Shown here: piece by piece, positions 32,951 to 44,299 of the stretch
How the letters are laid out: each line of letters begins with the position of its first letter
How positions within the stretch are numbered: position 1 is the stretch's first letter
Notes under the pieces: model-generated
Seen by the model: the letters and a program-made list of their open reading frames with translations, nothing else
Told to the model about the DNA's origin: nothing
Database searches by the model: none
DNA from: Siphonodentalium dalli
Lineage: Eukaryota; Mollusca; Scaphopoda; Gadilida; Siphonodentaliidae
Direction of reading: 5' to 3'
NCBI GenBank assembly: GCA_032622095.1
Contig: CP136067.1
Location: 193,962,052 to 194,026,051, forward strand
Length of the DNA: 64,000 bases
Position numbers and translations under genes: made by a program

Positions 32951-33506
32951 TTTATGTGGCATTATTTTATCGACGAACTACAATCTACAAAGACATAAAC
33001 AGATTAAACACGGAGTTATGTCCGAGACAAAACCAACTCTCTTCGGAGAAGATACCGATGAATCTGACGAAGCGGTTCTAGATTCAGATGAAGATGAACG
33101 GGGAACGCTATCAGATTCAGAAGATGGTAATGTCGTCGGTAGTAGAACGGTATTCGGTCTTAAGAAAGCTGCGCGATGTGTCAACGAGATGGACACATTC
33201 AAAAGTATGATGAAACGCGTCACCAATGATGTGAAAGAAAAAGAGAGCATTTCGGGAGATGAGAGCATGTCGGGAAAAGAGGATACCATCGACACAGAGT
33301 TTGCTCTGTTTCTCAAAAGTTATAGACGATTAATAGAATACCAGTATCGATTGAAAACATCACGCATACATACCATGATCATGAAGAAAATGGTCAAACT
33401 GACCAAACACGGATATAATAATGAATGGGCTGCAGATGAAGCGATGAGAAAATTCAAGAAACTCTTCGAAGTAAATCTAACGGTCGAAGATTCAGACAAT
33501 GATTAA
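32937..33506 (+). CDS. C2H2 zinc-finger protein, element C right arm (189 aa)
   Basis: Mirror copy of 30725-31294. I see two amino-acid differences (E/K in the middle linker, K/E near the C-terminus) and no frameshift, so both copies stay open. The 3' end is followed by AATAAACTTCATC, a possible polyadenylation signal, 5 bp past the stop; the left arm has the same. Confidence 0.6.
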   Translation: MHGCDLCGIILSTNYNLQRHKQIKHGVMSETKPTLFGEDTDESDEAVLDSDEDERGTLSDSEDGNVVGSRTVFGLKKAARCVNEMDTFKSMMKRVTNDVKEKESISGDESMSGKEDTIDTEFALFLKSYRRLIEYQYRLKTSRIHTMIMKKMVKLTKHGYNNEWAADEAMRKFKKLFEVNLTVEDSDND

Positions 33507-33649
33507 ATTTCAATAAACTTCATCAACATGTTATTCTCGTCTTCGTTATATATCTATAAGTGGGGAGGGGGTTTCACCAATATTACATCACGTCCCTTAC
33601 CGCGTGTCACTTTAACATTCCACACCGTGCGTGTATTATCCCCCTTTAA

Positions 33650-34500
33650 TTATGTCATAGCATTGGTACATAGAAGACTGTATAACACTATGCCTATGTC
33701 TGTATCTGTTGTCACACCGTGAGTGGATTGTCCGCCTTTAATGATGTCATAGCGTGTGTATATGCAAGACAGTATAACCCTATGATAATGCCTGTAGCTG
33801 TTGTTGGTAAGATGTGAAATATAAATTTCAAGGTTCAATTCATTCGTGTAGTAATTTTGTATATGTTCAACGCTCTTCATTCGTGCGCTTGTATTGTTAA
33901 CATTCATTCATAATGAGTGTCCCTTTAGAGTGTCTTGTGTTCCTTTAAGATTCAAACACCAATATTACATCACGTCCCTTGTTTCGTGTCACTTTAACTC
34001 CTGGAGTGTATTGCCCCTTCGAATGATGTCATAGCATGGGTACATGTAAGATAGTATAACACTATGACTATGTCTGTATCTGTTGTTGGTAAGATGTGAA
34101 AATATAAATTTCAGTTCATTCGTGTAGTAATTTCGTATATGTTCAACGCTCTTCATTCGTAAGAGTAATTACCAACTGGAAGTTGTACTATTTTTGATAA
34201 ACATCGGATTTGCTCATCAGACGATAAGCTGACAATATTTACGTATGGTCTAATTAGATTCATGCATAAATGTAAGGTCATTTTTGTTATGGTCAAGTTT
34301 TTTGTTAAGACCATGTTCTAACATAGATCGATAAATAAGTTAAAGGTCATTATATTCCACAGTCAAATCTATTGGTGATCGAATTTGATAACTATTTTAT
34401 TGGAACAACTAAGAGTATTATTTACGTGAGATCAATGAGTCCAATTATTATAAATAATAAATTGCAGGCATCGGTGGATACCCGATTGCCACATTTAGTG
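33650..34500. repeat. Duplicated blocks, element C right arm
   Basis: Mirror of 29700-30590. It includes an 85-codon frame (33650-33907, minus) that is part of the duplicated segment and also appears at 35328-35606. No family is recognised, so I do not call it a gene. Confidence 0.6.
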
Positions 34501-34844
34501 ATCACGTGATAAACTGATAAAATGTCCAAGTGACGTACTATAATGAGCAAAAAAAAATGAGTTGACCTTCGGCTTCGTCCCGATTGGGTACTGAGCTGAC
34601 ACCGGGGATAAATTGACCAATGACTGCTATTGTATCCTTTTGACAGATATGCGTGCGCAGACTCGTTTGATGTTCGCTATCGCATTACTATGTTTTAATA
34701 GCCGAGCCTTCACTTCTCGTCTGACTCTCTTACCGACAAGACCTGTCTACACAGTACTTCTCCGGCAGACTATTCATCCACTGATAGGCCTACATACAGG
34801 TATGCCCTAAATAATGGACTGCTTAACCACAGCAGAATTACATT

Positions 34845-35300
34845 TTTTTGCTCATTTGCTCATTTTTTTGCTCATTTGCTCATTTTTTTGCTCATTTGCT
34901 CATTTTTATTGCTCATTTGCTCATTTTATTGCTCATTTGCTCATTTTTTTGCTCATTTGCTCATTTTTATTGCTCATTTGCTCATTTTCTTGCTCATTTA
35001 CTCATTTTCTTGCCCATTTGCTCATTTTTTTGCTCATTTGCTCATTTTTTTGCTCATTTGCTCATTTTTTTGCTCATTTTCTTGCTCATTTGCTCATTTG
35101 CTCATTTTCTTGCTCATTTGCTCATTTTCTTGCTCATTTGCTCATTTTCTTGCTCATTTGCTCATTTTTTTGCTCATTTGCTCATTTTTATTGCTCATTT
35201 GCTCATTTTCTTGCTCATTTGCTCATTTTCTTGCTCATTTGCTTGCTCATTTGCTAATTTTTTTGCTCATTTGCTCATTTTTTTGCTCATTTGCTCATTG
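34845..35300. repeat. GAGCAAAT minisatellite, right arm
   Basis: Mirror of 28972-29390, about one or two units longer near its outer end (ATTTTTTTGCTCATTTGCTC added at 35260-35300). Confidence 0.8.
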
Positions 35301-36206
35301 ATTGGTGCATACTCAAGAGTCATAGACCTAACATCCAATGTACGTTAATGGTGTCATAGCGTGGGTACATAGAAGACTGTATAACACTATGCCTATGTCC
35401 GTATCTGTTGTCACACCGTGAGTGGATTGTCCGCCTTTAATGATGTCATAGCGTGTGTACATGCAAGACAGTATAATACTATGATTATGTCTGTAGCTGT
35501 TGTTGGTAAGATGTGAAATATAAATTTCAAGGTTCAATTCATTCGTGTAGTAATTTCGTATATGTTCAACGCTCTTCATTCGTGCGCTTGTATTGTTAAC
35601 ATTCATTCATAATGAGTGTCCCTTTAGATCGATAAATAAGTTAAAGGTCATTACATTCCACAGTCAAATCTATTGGTGATCGAATTTGATAACTATTTTA
35701 TTGGAACAACTAAGAGTATTATTCACGTGAGATCAATGAGTCCAATTATTATAAATAATATATTGCAGGCATCGGTGGATACCCGATTGCCACATTTAGT
35801 GATCACGTGATAAACTGATAAAATGTCCAAAGCGTAAGTGTGAATGGAGTGATAAGTGGTTATTACGTAATGTTGTTATAACAATGACACCGAAGCAATT
35901 TCTATAATTGAGTGTCTCACGACCTGACGTAATATGTATGCATGTTTTGGATAACTAATTATCGTGTTAATGCTAAAAATGACACAGTTTATCAACCTTA
36001 ATTGATACTAACCAGTTAAACAACTAATTCTGCTCAGACATTAAATCGATATGTTTTCTGAATGGCATATAACTGTGAACGGGAATATAATAAAATTCAT
36101 TTGGTAAAGCAAGGTGTGAAAGACACATTGTTACCCACAATGTCGTGTGTGATTACTTGAAAATATGTTCCATCGAATATGACAATTCATTCTGGGGGTT
36201 GTAATT

Positions 36207-36431
36207 TCACACTACCCTTTTCGTCCACTCGTGATTCAACATAGTACATCTCAATACTTCCAATAATTCACGATAATACACACCTGTCATATACTCAATA
36301 ACTTCATCTGGGGTAGAGAGTGTAAAGAATAAACGCTCTTTATTATTTATGTAAGAGTAATGGTGTCTATTTTCAGGTATGACAATTATATATGTATGAA
36401 CTGCGTCCGATAAACACTGGAATGTATGCAT
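36207..36431 (-). CDS. Small ORF in element C right arm (74 aa), unknown
   Basis: Mirror of 27840-28064 with one substitution at the last residue. No family recognised. Confidence 0.25.
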   Translation of the reverse strand: MHTFQCLSDAVHTYIIVIPENRHHYSYINNKERLFFTLSTPDEVIEYMTGVYYRELLEVLRCTMLNHEWTKRVV

Positions 36432-36609
36432 TCATATCGATGGTCACAATGTCCAATAAAGCTATTTTCTAAACATCGATTAATAAATACATTGAAACAT
36501 TGGTTGAACAAAAAAAATAACGAAAGATATTACGCGCAAATAATTTAACATTCGACATTTTAATATCGAGATTATCAGAAACCGAAAACTCGTTATAAAT
36601 TTTTTATTT

Positions 36610-36847
36610 AAACTTTTTTTTTAGAGAAATAATTTTGAGGGTTTTGAAATTTTTTCTTTTTTTGAAATTTGGGGATTTTGAAATTTTTTGGAAGTTTTGG
36701 GTTTTTGAAATTTTTTGGAAAAAATAAATTTTGGAAGTTTTGAATTTTTTTTTGGGTTTTGATATTTTGGGAATATTTTAGTACAACCAATTTTAGACCC
36801 ACAAATTCTATTTTTAGATGTGACACTAAGGAGACCCCTATTCTTCT
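36610..36847. repeat. Element C outer terminal region, right
   Basis: Inverse of 27432-27660, ending GGAGACCCCTATTCTTCT, followed by the CAATTG duplication (36848-36853). Confidence 0.65.
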
Positions 36848-36853
36848 CAATTG

Positions 36854-37690
36854 ATATAAATTTTATTTAGAATTTCTACATAATGACGTTATTCTCGGGA
36901 GAGTTTTATTGGCTATTTTTAGAACAGAAATCTTGCAAAAACGTCTGGAGCGTATACAAGGAACGTACCAAGAGGGAAAACTCTATCTTGCTAGTACCCG
37001 CAATCGTGGCAAATTTCAACTACGAATTACGCTCAGCTGCATAATAAACCACTGTATTATGCCTTTAAGACAAATTATCAAATATTATACAACATTTTCA
37101 GTTTTATTTTATTTTATTGACAACAAGCTAGTTATATAGTCTTAAAGTGATTAACACTTCGGTTGGGTGATCAAATAGAAATGGAGAATAATTTTGCTCA
37201 AAGTAGTTATTTTTATTAATATTAATCCAAATGTACAACACACATGCACCGTCAGTCTTATTAAATGAAATGAGTATCGATAGCGAAATAATTTGCATTA
37301 GTTTATCGCCCATTATTGCGTCCCGAATCGAAATGTAAATATTTATAATTGAGCGTAGTTCAGACGGTGTTTTCTATGGAGTTTTATGGTCGATTTCTTT
37401 GATATTTTGAGCGATGTTAGTAGAATGATACATGCCCCCAGTTGGCATAGTGCCCGAGTACTAAGTTATCAGTTTCACGCACCCGAAGAAGTCCATAATA
37501 TGCCTTTAAAATCTGGTTTTAATAAACATTATGTTGTTGTTGTTGTTGTAATTGTGGTCCGGAAGAGATCCACTATCTATAACTGAATCTATGTATGCAT
37601 ATGTTAGAAATTCTGACGTAACATATAACCATCCTAGCATTTGCGTGGTGCTTTAGAAATAGCAGACAAACCCATCAGTATATACGCCTT
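36854..37690. other. No gene seen (GLYAT-like intron 1)
   Basis: AT-rich sequence with a TTG microsatellite (37534-37550). ORFs of 60-76 codons have no family features. Confidence 0.4.
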
Positions 37691-37911
37691 GTCACTAACT
37701 AGCGGCCATATTGGATCCACCGGTCCGATTCCGTAGTTTCATAGATTCATCAAGCTCCGGTTCCGTGGTTTTAGTGCCAGAGGTAAAAGTTTTGGAGTAG
37801 CATTTCCATATATGGAGCTTTTGATTTATTCATGGCTTCCATATATGGAAAGCTAAGTAAAACTACGGAACCGGACCTGGTGGATCAAATATGGCCGCGT
37901 GTTAGTGTCAG
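37691..37911. repeat. Foldback element (MITE-6), copy 1
   Basis: GTCACTAACTAGCGGCCATA..TTGGATCCACC at the left faces GGTGGATCAAATATGGCCGCG..GTTAGTG at the right. The centre is also palindromic (CCATATATGGA twice). A second copy is at 39568-39790. Confidence 0.65.
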
Positions 37912-38059
37912 GGCATATTGTGACGTGCCAATGGTGTATATCTATAACACCAAATTCATTTAAGGTTTTCACACATTGGCATATTTGTCTGGCAATTGTA
38001 GGATATGAACGACAAACTATGAAATCTACATGCCCAACAGTTTACTATAAACATGTGCA

Positions 38060-38390
38060 CTTGTAAAGCCTGTATATAGTGTGTCTGACAATTGCAGAAT
38101 GAGGTTAGCAGATAGTTAATTTAGTGACGCTATCCCATACGGCGTGCTAGCGTCACCAAAGTCACTATCTGGGAACCTCATTCTTCTTAGGCCTCAACTT
38201 CTATGGGAGACCTTGGATCAGGTTGAAGTTCCGCGGTTGAAGTTGGTGATGTTCACCCATTAGCCACCTCGATTATGTATTTTATCTTCTGCATATTAGG
38301 GGATATATAGCAACTTAACCGAATGGAGAACATAACTGAAAACCATGTTAATATGAAACAATATATACGTCCCAGAAGATGAGGCCTATC
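38060..38390. repeat. Half copy of MITE-2, opposite orientation
   Basis: GTGTGTCTGACAATTGCAGA starts the copy and CAGAATGAGGTTAGCAG..CTGGGAACCTCATTCT forms its inner hairpin. It continues through TAGGCCTCAACT..GGGAGACC and GTGATGTTCACCCATTA, which match, inverted, the middle of 1680-2140. The other end is missing. Confidence 0.6.
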
Positions 38391-39112
38391 CAGGCTTGAT
38401 ATGCATTGAGATCAATGTGGCTATTTTAGGTTATTGTGCAACTGACATTAAAATTTTGCCCGAATTAGTCTTTAAATGTCTGACTAAAATCATGCAATAA
38501 CTCGTGGAATTTAGTTGCCCCTTTAAGCACTAAAACAATCGAAACCAACGAAGACACATGTTTTGTAATACCATAATTTATCATTCAAAAGTGTGCAATA
38601 GATTGCCACCTCTCAGCATAATATAAAGAATTTCATGAAAATTTGCCAGGCAATATTGCTATTTATTATGTCAGCTCTTGCGATTAGCCAATCAGCGTCG
38701 ATAAACATTGACGGTATATGAACCCATATTAGGTCAATGACCCCATATGAAAGAAATATTAGGTGCTTATCCACCATCTTGTTTTCCAGAAAACTCTGTC
38801 GCCTCGTGAATATTTTTGGTGTATTTTGGCACCAAGAAAGGTGATATATGTCGGAAATAATTTTACCATGTACCAAAACCTGCATGCGATATATTTGAGG
38901 AATTCTAAAGACTCATAAATTAACTCAACAAGTTGTCCTACTTCCGGTGATTAGCCATTGACTCAATGCGTTGCCGTTCAACGCCCATGGCGCGTCACTG
39001 TGACGTTACACAAGTTAATGGCCACAGACGACACAATTTACATACCAAATTAAAATATATTACAGCGACGATTAATTAAAGGGTGCTGGATTTTGTCCAC
39101 TGATATAATAAA
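38391..39112. other. No gene seen (GLYAT-like intron 1)
   Basis: I find no recognisable exon or repeat. The 90-codon minus frame at 38613-38885 has no family features. Confidence 0.4.
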
Positions 39113-39251
39113 TACGTCACGGGACGCTTATAGTGGTCGGATATGGTCTCATGTGTGGCTCAGTGAGATCAATATTAGGCTTCGGCCTCGCCTAATATTG
39201 ATCTAACTTTGCCTCACATGACACATGCTTTAAGCGCCCCGTAACTTATAA
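39113..39251. repeat. Palindromic element just upstream of exon 2
   Basis: ACGGGACGCTTA at 39118 faces TAAGCGCCCCGTAA at about 39231. The inner arms CAGTGAGATCAATATTAGGC and GCCTAATATTGATCTAACTT meet at a TTCGGCCTC turn. It ends about 30 bp before the exon-2 acceptor, so the hairpin could lie next to the branch point in the transcript. Confidence 0.6.
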
Positions 39252-39281
39252 TGTGTGAGTGTATCCTAAATTCTATTTCAG

Positions 39282-39467
39282 GTATGTTACATTATAAAGA
39301 ACTCCATAGAAGGGAGGTGGCCGCTTGCACACTTCGAGGTGGACGAATTTCCTGATTTCGGCGTGATTCTAGTCAAACCGTTTGGTGAGGTGCGAATCTA
39401 CAAAGAAAATTTACGAGCATGGAGTCAACACTATATAAAACTTCTACACGCGAAATTTACAAGATGA
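39282..39467 (+). CDS. GLYAT-like gene, exon 2 (donor uncertain)
   Basis: The acceptor ATTCTATTTCAG (ends 39281) opens in phase 0, as required by exon 1. The frame encodes V-C-Y-I-I-K-N-S-I-E-G-R-W-P-L, then F-E-V-D-E-F-P-D-F-G-V-I-L-V-K-P. The W-P, V-D-x-x-P-D-F and V-x-x-x-P pattern is the N-terminal domain signature of glycine N-acyltransferase-like proteins. The frame stays open to TGA at 39465. A donor GAG|GTGCGA at 39390 would join exon 3 in phase 0 but drops about 25 residues (YKENLRAWSQHY...) that also look like the family. So either this donor is used, a donor was missed, or this end has decayed. Confidence 0.6.
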   Translation, partial: VCYIIKNSIEGRWPLAHFEVDEFPDFGVILVKPFGEVRIYKENLRAWSQHYIKLLHAKFTR

Positions 39468-39567
39468 CGACATTTCGAGTACTACATTGTATAATCCGAA
39501 ATACTACTCACACGTCTTATGGTGGGATTCTTATTTGTAATACGCTATCTTCGCACAATATAAATAC

Positions 39568-39790
39568 GCCCTGTCATTGATTCGCGGCCATATTGGATCG
39601 ATCCAGTCCCGTTTTTTTTGTATAGTGCTACATGTCCAAAGTTCTGGAATAGCATTCTATATATGTAACTTTTGATTATTCATGAATTTCAGATATATGG
39701 AATAGATGGAATGCTATTCCATGACTTTACTTGTAGCACTATAAAACGGGGCTGGATGGATCCAATATGGCCGCGACTCAGTGACAAAGC
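39568..39790. repeat. Foldback element (MITE-6), copy 2
   Basis: TGATTCGCGGCCATATTGGA faces TCCAATATGGCCGCGACTCA, and AGTGCTACATGTCCAAAGTT faces an inverse near 39735. It shares its end motif with 37691-37911 but has a diverged middle. Confidence 0.65.
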
Positions 39791-40471
39791 GCATATAAGC
39801 GGCCTATAAAGATACCCCAACATATTATGATGATTACTCTCCTGTGAGTTTCGTAGCAACAACTGTCATAGTTTTTAATTGTGAGGATTAGGTGTCAAAA
39901 CTTCTAACTTCGTCCGTCAAGCACCGAAAGCCTGTAATATAAATAAGGTGTTGATGGAGATCGTGTCACGTGGTAGTTGAACTATAACATATTAAAGATG
40001 GATTATCTTTTTAAGTAACAAATTTGAAATAGTTGCGTGGGTTTAAAATAATAAATATGAATTGAAGACCTCGGTCCGGAAATGCTTCAATCAACTAATA
40101 TTGATTTTATTTCGAATATGTTATTATGAAATGGGATGATTAAATGGGACACTATATTTATCTATTTTTAGAGCAGACCATTCAGGCGATACCATATATC
40201 GATAAAGATCATTAGTCTGTTCCGATCATCAATTGTCCCAGATTGATTGTGTGTATTGTTTTATTCCATATAGTTATAAGCGACAATGAGTCTAATTAAC
40301 GTTTATTGTGACAAAATTACGCAATAAAATGTCTGGTCTCTGTTAATAGTAACCACTATTGTTCGTCAGCTAAACAACTACACGTTTTCAGACCAGAAAA
40401 TACTCGAAATATGATCACTATTAGTCGATAGAAGCATTTACTGACAGGAGTCTTCGATTTATCTAATATTT
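39791..40471. other. No gene seen (GLYAT-like intron 2)
   Basis: AT-rich sequence before the satellite; no exon-like signal. Confidence 0.4.
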
Positions 40472-43400
40472 TATACCCCGGTTACTATACAAACATGTTT
40501 ACAAAGAGATAGACCATCTTTATACCCCGGTAACTAAATAACACATGTTTACAAAGAGATAGACCATCTTTATAGCCCGGTAACTATATAACACATGTTT
40601 ACAAAGAGATAAACCATCTTTATAGCCCGGTACCTATATAACACATGTTTACAAAGAGATAGACCATCTTTATATCCCGGTAACTATATAACACAAGTTT
40701 ACAAAGAGATAGACCATCTTTATAGCCCGGTAACTATATAACACATGTTTACAAAGAGATAGACCATCTTTATACCCCGGTAACTGTATAACGCATGTTT
40801 ACAAAGAGATAGACCATCTTTATAGCCCGGTAACTATATAACACATGTTTACAAAGAGATAGACCATCTTTATACCCCGGTAACTATATAACACATGTTT
40901 ACAAAGAGATAGACCATCTTTATACCCCGGTAACTATATAACACATGTTTACAAAGAGATAGACCAGCTTTATACCCCGGTAACTATATAACACACGTTT
41001 ACAAAGAGATAGACCATCTTTATACCCCGGTAACTATATAACGCATGTTCACAAAGAGATAGACCATCTTTATAGCCCGGTAACTATATAACACATGTTT
41101 ACAAAGAGATAGACCATCTTTATACCCCGGTAACTATATAACACATGTTTACAAAGAGATAGACCATCTTTATACCCCGGTAACTATATAACACATGTTT
41201 ACAAAGAGATAGACCATCTTTATACCCCGGTAACTATATAACACATGTTTACAAAGAGATAGACCATCTTTATACCCCGGTAACTATATAACACATGTTC
41301 ACAAAGAGATAGACCATCTTTATACCCCGGTAACTATATAACACAAGTTTACAAAGAGATAGACCATCTTTATACCCCGGTAACTATATAACACATGTTC
41401 ACAAAGAGATAGACCATCTTTATACCCCGGTAACTATATAACACATGTTCACAAAGAGATAGACCATCTTTATACCCCGGTAACTATATAACACATGTTC
41501 ACAAAGAGATAGACCATCTTTATACCCCGGTAACTATATAACACATGTTTACAAAGAGATAGACCATCTTTATACCCGGGTAACTATATAACACATGTTT
41601 ACACATAGATAGACCATCTTTATACCCCGGTAACTATATAACACATGTTTACACAGAGATATACCATCTTTATACCCCGATAACTATATAACACATGTTT
41701 ACAAAGAGATAGACCATCTTTATAGCCTGGTAACTATATAACACATGTTTACAAAGAGATAGACCATCTTTATACCCCGGTAACTATATAACACATGTTT
41801 ACAAAGAGATAGACCATTATTATACCCGGTAACTATATAACACATGTTTACACAGAGATATAGATCATCTTTATACACCGGTAACTATATAACACATGTT
41901 TACACAGAGATAGACCATCTTTATACCCCGGTAACTGTATAACACATGTTTACAAAGAGATAGACCATCTTATACCCGGTAACTATATAACACATGTTTA
42001 CAAAGAGATAGACCATCTTTATACCCCGGTAACTATATAACACATGTTTACAAAGAGATAGACCATCTTTATACCCCGGTAACTATATAACACATGTTTA
42101 CAAAGAGATAGACCATTATTATACCCCGGTAACTATATAACACATGTTTACAAAGAGATAGACCATCTTTATACCCCGGTAACTATATAACACATGTTTA
42201 CAAAGAGATAGACCATTATTATACCCCGGTAACTATATAACACATGTTTACAAAGAGATAGACCATCTTTATACCCCGGTAACTATATAACACATGTTTA
42301 CAAAGAGATAAACCATCTTTATAGCCCGGTACCTATATAACACATGTTTACAAAGAGATAGACCATCTTTATACCCCGGTAACTATATAACACATGTTTA
42401 CAAAGAGATAGATCATCTTTATACCCCGGTAACTATATAATACATGTTTACAAAGAGATAGACCATCTTTATACCCCGGTAACTATATAACACATGTTTA
42501 CAAAGAGATAGACCATTATTATACCCCGGTAACTATATAACACATGTTTACAAAGAGATAGACCATCTTTATACCCCGGTAACTATATAACACATGTTTA
42601 CAAAGAGATAAACCATCTTTATAGCCCGGTACCTATATAACACATGTTTACAAAGAGATAGACCATCTTTATACCCCGGAAACTATATAACACATGTTTA
42701 CAAAGAGATAGATCATCTTTATACCCCGGTAACTATATAACACATGTTTACAAAGAGATAAACCATCTTTATACCCGGTAACTATATAACACATGTTTGT
42801 AAGGAAATAGACCATCTTTATACCCCGGTAACTATATAACACATGTTCACAAAGATATAGACCATCTTTATACCCCGGTAACTATATAACACATGTTTAC
42901 AAAGAGATAAACCATCTTTATACCCGGTAACTATATAACACATGTTTACAAAGAGATAGATCATCTTTATACCCCGGTAACTATATAACACATGTTTGTA
43001 AGGAGATAGACCATCTTTATACCCGGTAACTATATAACACATGTTTGTAAGGAGATAGACCATCTTTATACCCCGGTAACTATATAACACATGTTTGTAA
43101 GGAGATAGACCATCTTTATACCCCGGTAACTATATAACACATGTTTACACATAGATAGACCATCTTTATACCCCGGTAACTATATAACACATGTTTGTAA
43201 GGAGATAGACCATCTTTATACCCGGTAACTATATAACACATGTTTGTAAGGAGATAGACCATCTTTATACCCCGGTAACTATATAACACATGTTTGTAAG
43301 GAGATAGACCATCTTTATACCCCGGTAACTATATAACACATGTTTACAAAGAGATAGACCATCTTTATACCCCGGTAACTATATAACACATGTTTACAAA

Positions 43401-43512
43401 GAGATAGACCATCTTTATACCCCGGTGACTATATAACACACGTTTACAAAGAGATAGACCAGTATTATACCCCGGTAACTATATAACACACGTTTACAAA
43501 GAGGTAGGTCAT
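40472..43512. repeat. 50-bp satellite, about 60 units
   Basis: The unit is TTTATACCCCGGTAACTATA, TAACACATGTTTACAAAGAG, ATAGACCATC. Variants include AGCCCGG for ACCCCGG, ATTATT for ATCTTT, and a GTAAGGAG form replacing ACAAAGAG that is concentrated in the last third (42795-43310). Some units are 1 bp short (ACCCGG). It occupies half of GLYAT-like intron 2. ORFs over it are repeat artefacts. Confidence 0.95.
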
Positions 43513-43639
43513 CTTTAATTGAATCATCATAACAGCGAGCGTACATTGTTTCGCACAGTAATGGCTTCATGTAATACGGACTATAATATAGTACGTTTCG
43601 TGTTTGACTGGCGACCAAAGAAACATATGTGGAATGTTG

Positions 43640-44010
43640 CCCACACTTAAAGGCCCACTTATTATTCGAAACTCCATATCACATATTCAAAACATATGCC
43701 ATATTATATACCATTTGAAAGAGGAAGCTCTAAAACATTGCATTATCAACTTATCCGGTGCAATAAGCTGTGAACATGTTGTTCTTGTTGAATTACCAAC
43801 ATGTTTTTTGTCTTCTAGATTGTAGTAAAAAGTGCATTATTTTCAAAGGAGGGGGGAATAACTCTATATCTCTATATTCATCTTTAGTTTTAATTCTGTA
43901 GCATTATGGGAGCCAAAACGGGGGAATCTTTCTACGATTTCAGTTGTTTTCAATTTCTCTATGGGCATCTTCTGAGACACAGATGTTTCAAATGGTGATG
44001 AATTATAGTA
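43640..44010. repeat. MITE-1 copy, inverted
   Basis: Begins TTAAAGGCCCACTTATTATT and aligns, in reverse, with 1-455 and 62165-62590 (for example AGAGGAAGCTCTAAAACATT; CATTATGGGAGCCAAAACGG). The far end is degraded after about 44020. Confidence 0.65.
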
Positions 44011-44299
44011 TTTTAATCATATTTGAGAAAACAGATTAAATTTTTTTCCAATTTTCAATTTCAATTTTTAATTTTTATTTCATATTCGGACAAAAATCAA
44101 TGTGACTTACTTCCGAGATGTATATGCTATGATATGATACGATATAAATAACGAAACGACAACATACACGTGCACAGCCATGCATGCTAGCAATCCAGGG
44201 CATAGAAGAAATATTCTTTATTCTTAAAGAAACGTTCAGGTTGTCCAATCATCGCCAAACGTGTTGTCTCTCGAATCAGTGCGCGCGTCTGGTAGTAAA

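Larger units (their letters stand above)
27432..36847. mobile_element. Element C: 9.4-kb palindromic Polinton-like element
   Basis: Almost the whole element is an inverted repeat: arms of about 4.67 kb (27432-32102 and about 32152-36847) around a GC-rich loop of about 50 bp. It starts AGAAGAATAGGGGTCTCC, ends with the inverse, and is flanked by CAATTG on both sides (6-bp duplication, itself a palindrome). A 5'-AG start, 6-bp duplication and long inverted repeats are Polinton/Maverick hallmarks. Each arm holds three compact overlapping ORFs transcribed away from the centre, simple repeats and internal duplications. The arms differ at scattered bases (for example 11 versus 14 CAA codons). No polymerase, integrase or capsid gene is seen, so it is non-autonomous. 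Confidence 0.7.

Noticed and set aside
27432-36847. Palindrome as pure assembly artefact
   Set aside because: The arms differ at many scattered places (substitutions, 11 versus 14 CAA, minisatellite length), and a target duplication flanks the whole. A haplotype misjoin is not fully excluded, so it is listed as a check.
42818-43090. 90-aa minus ORF in the 50-bp satellite
   Set aside because: The translation just repeats the satellite unit; a 1-bp change in unit length ends it.
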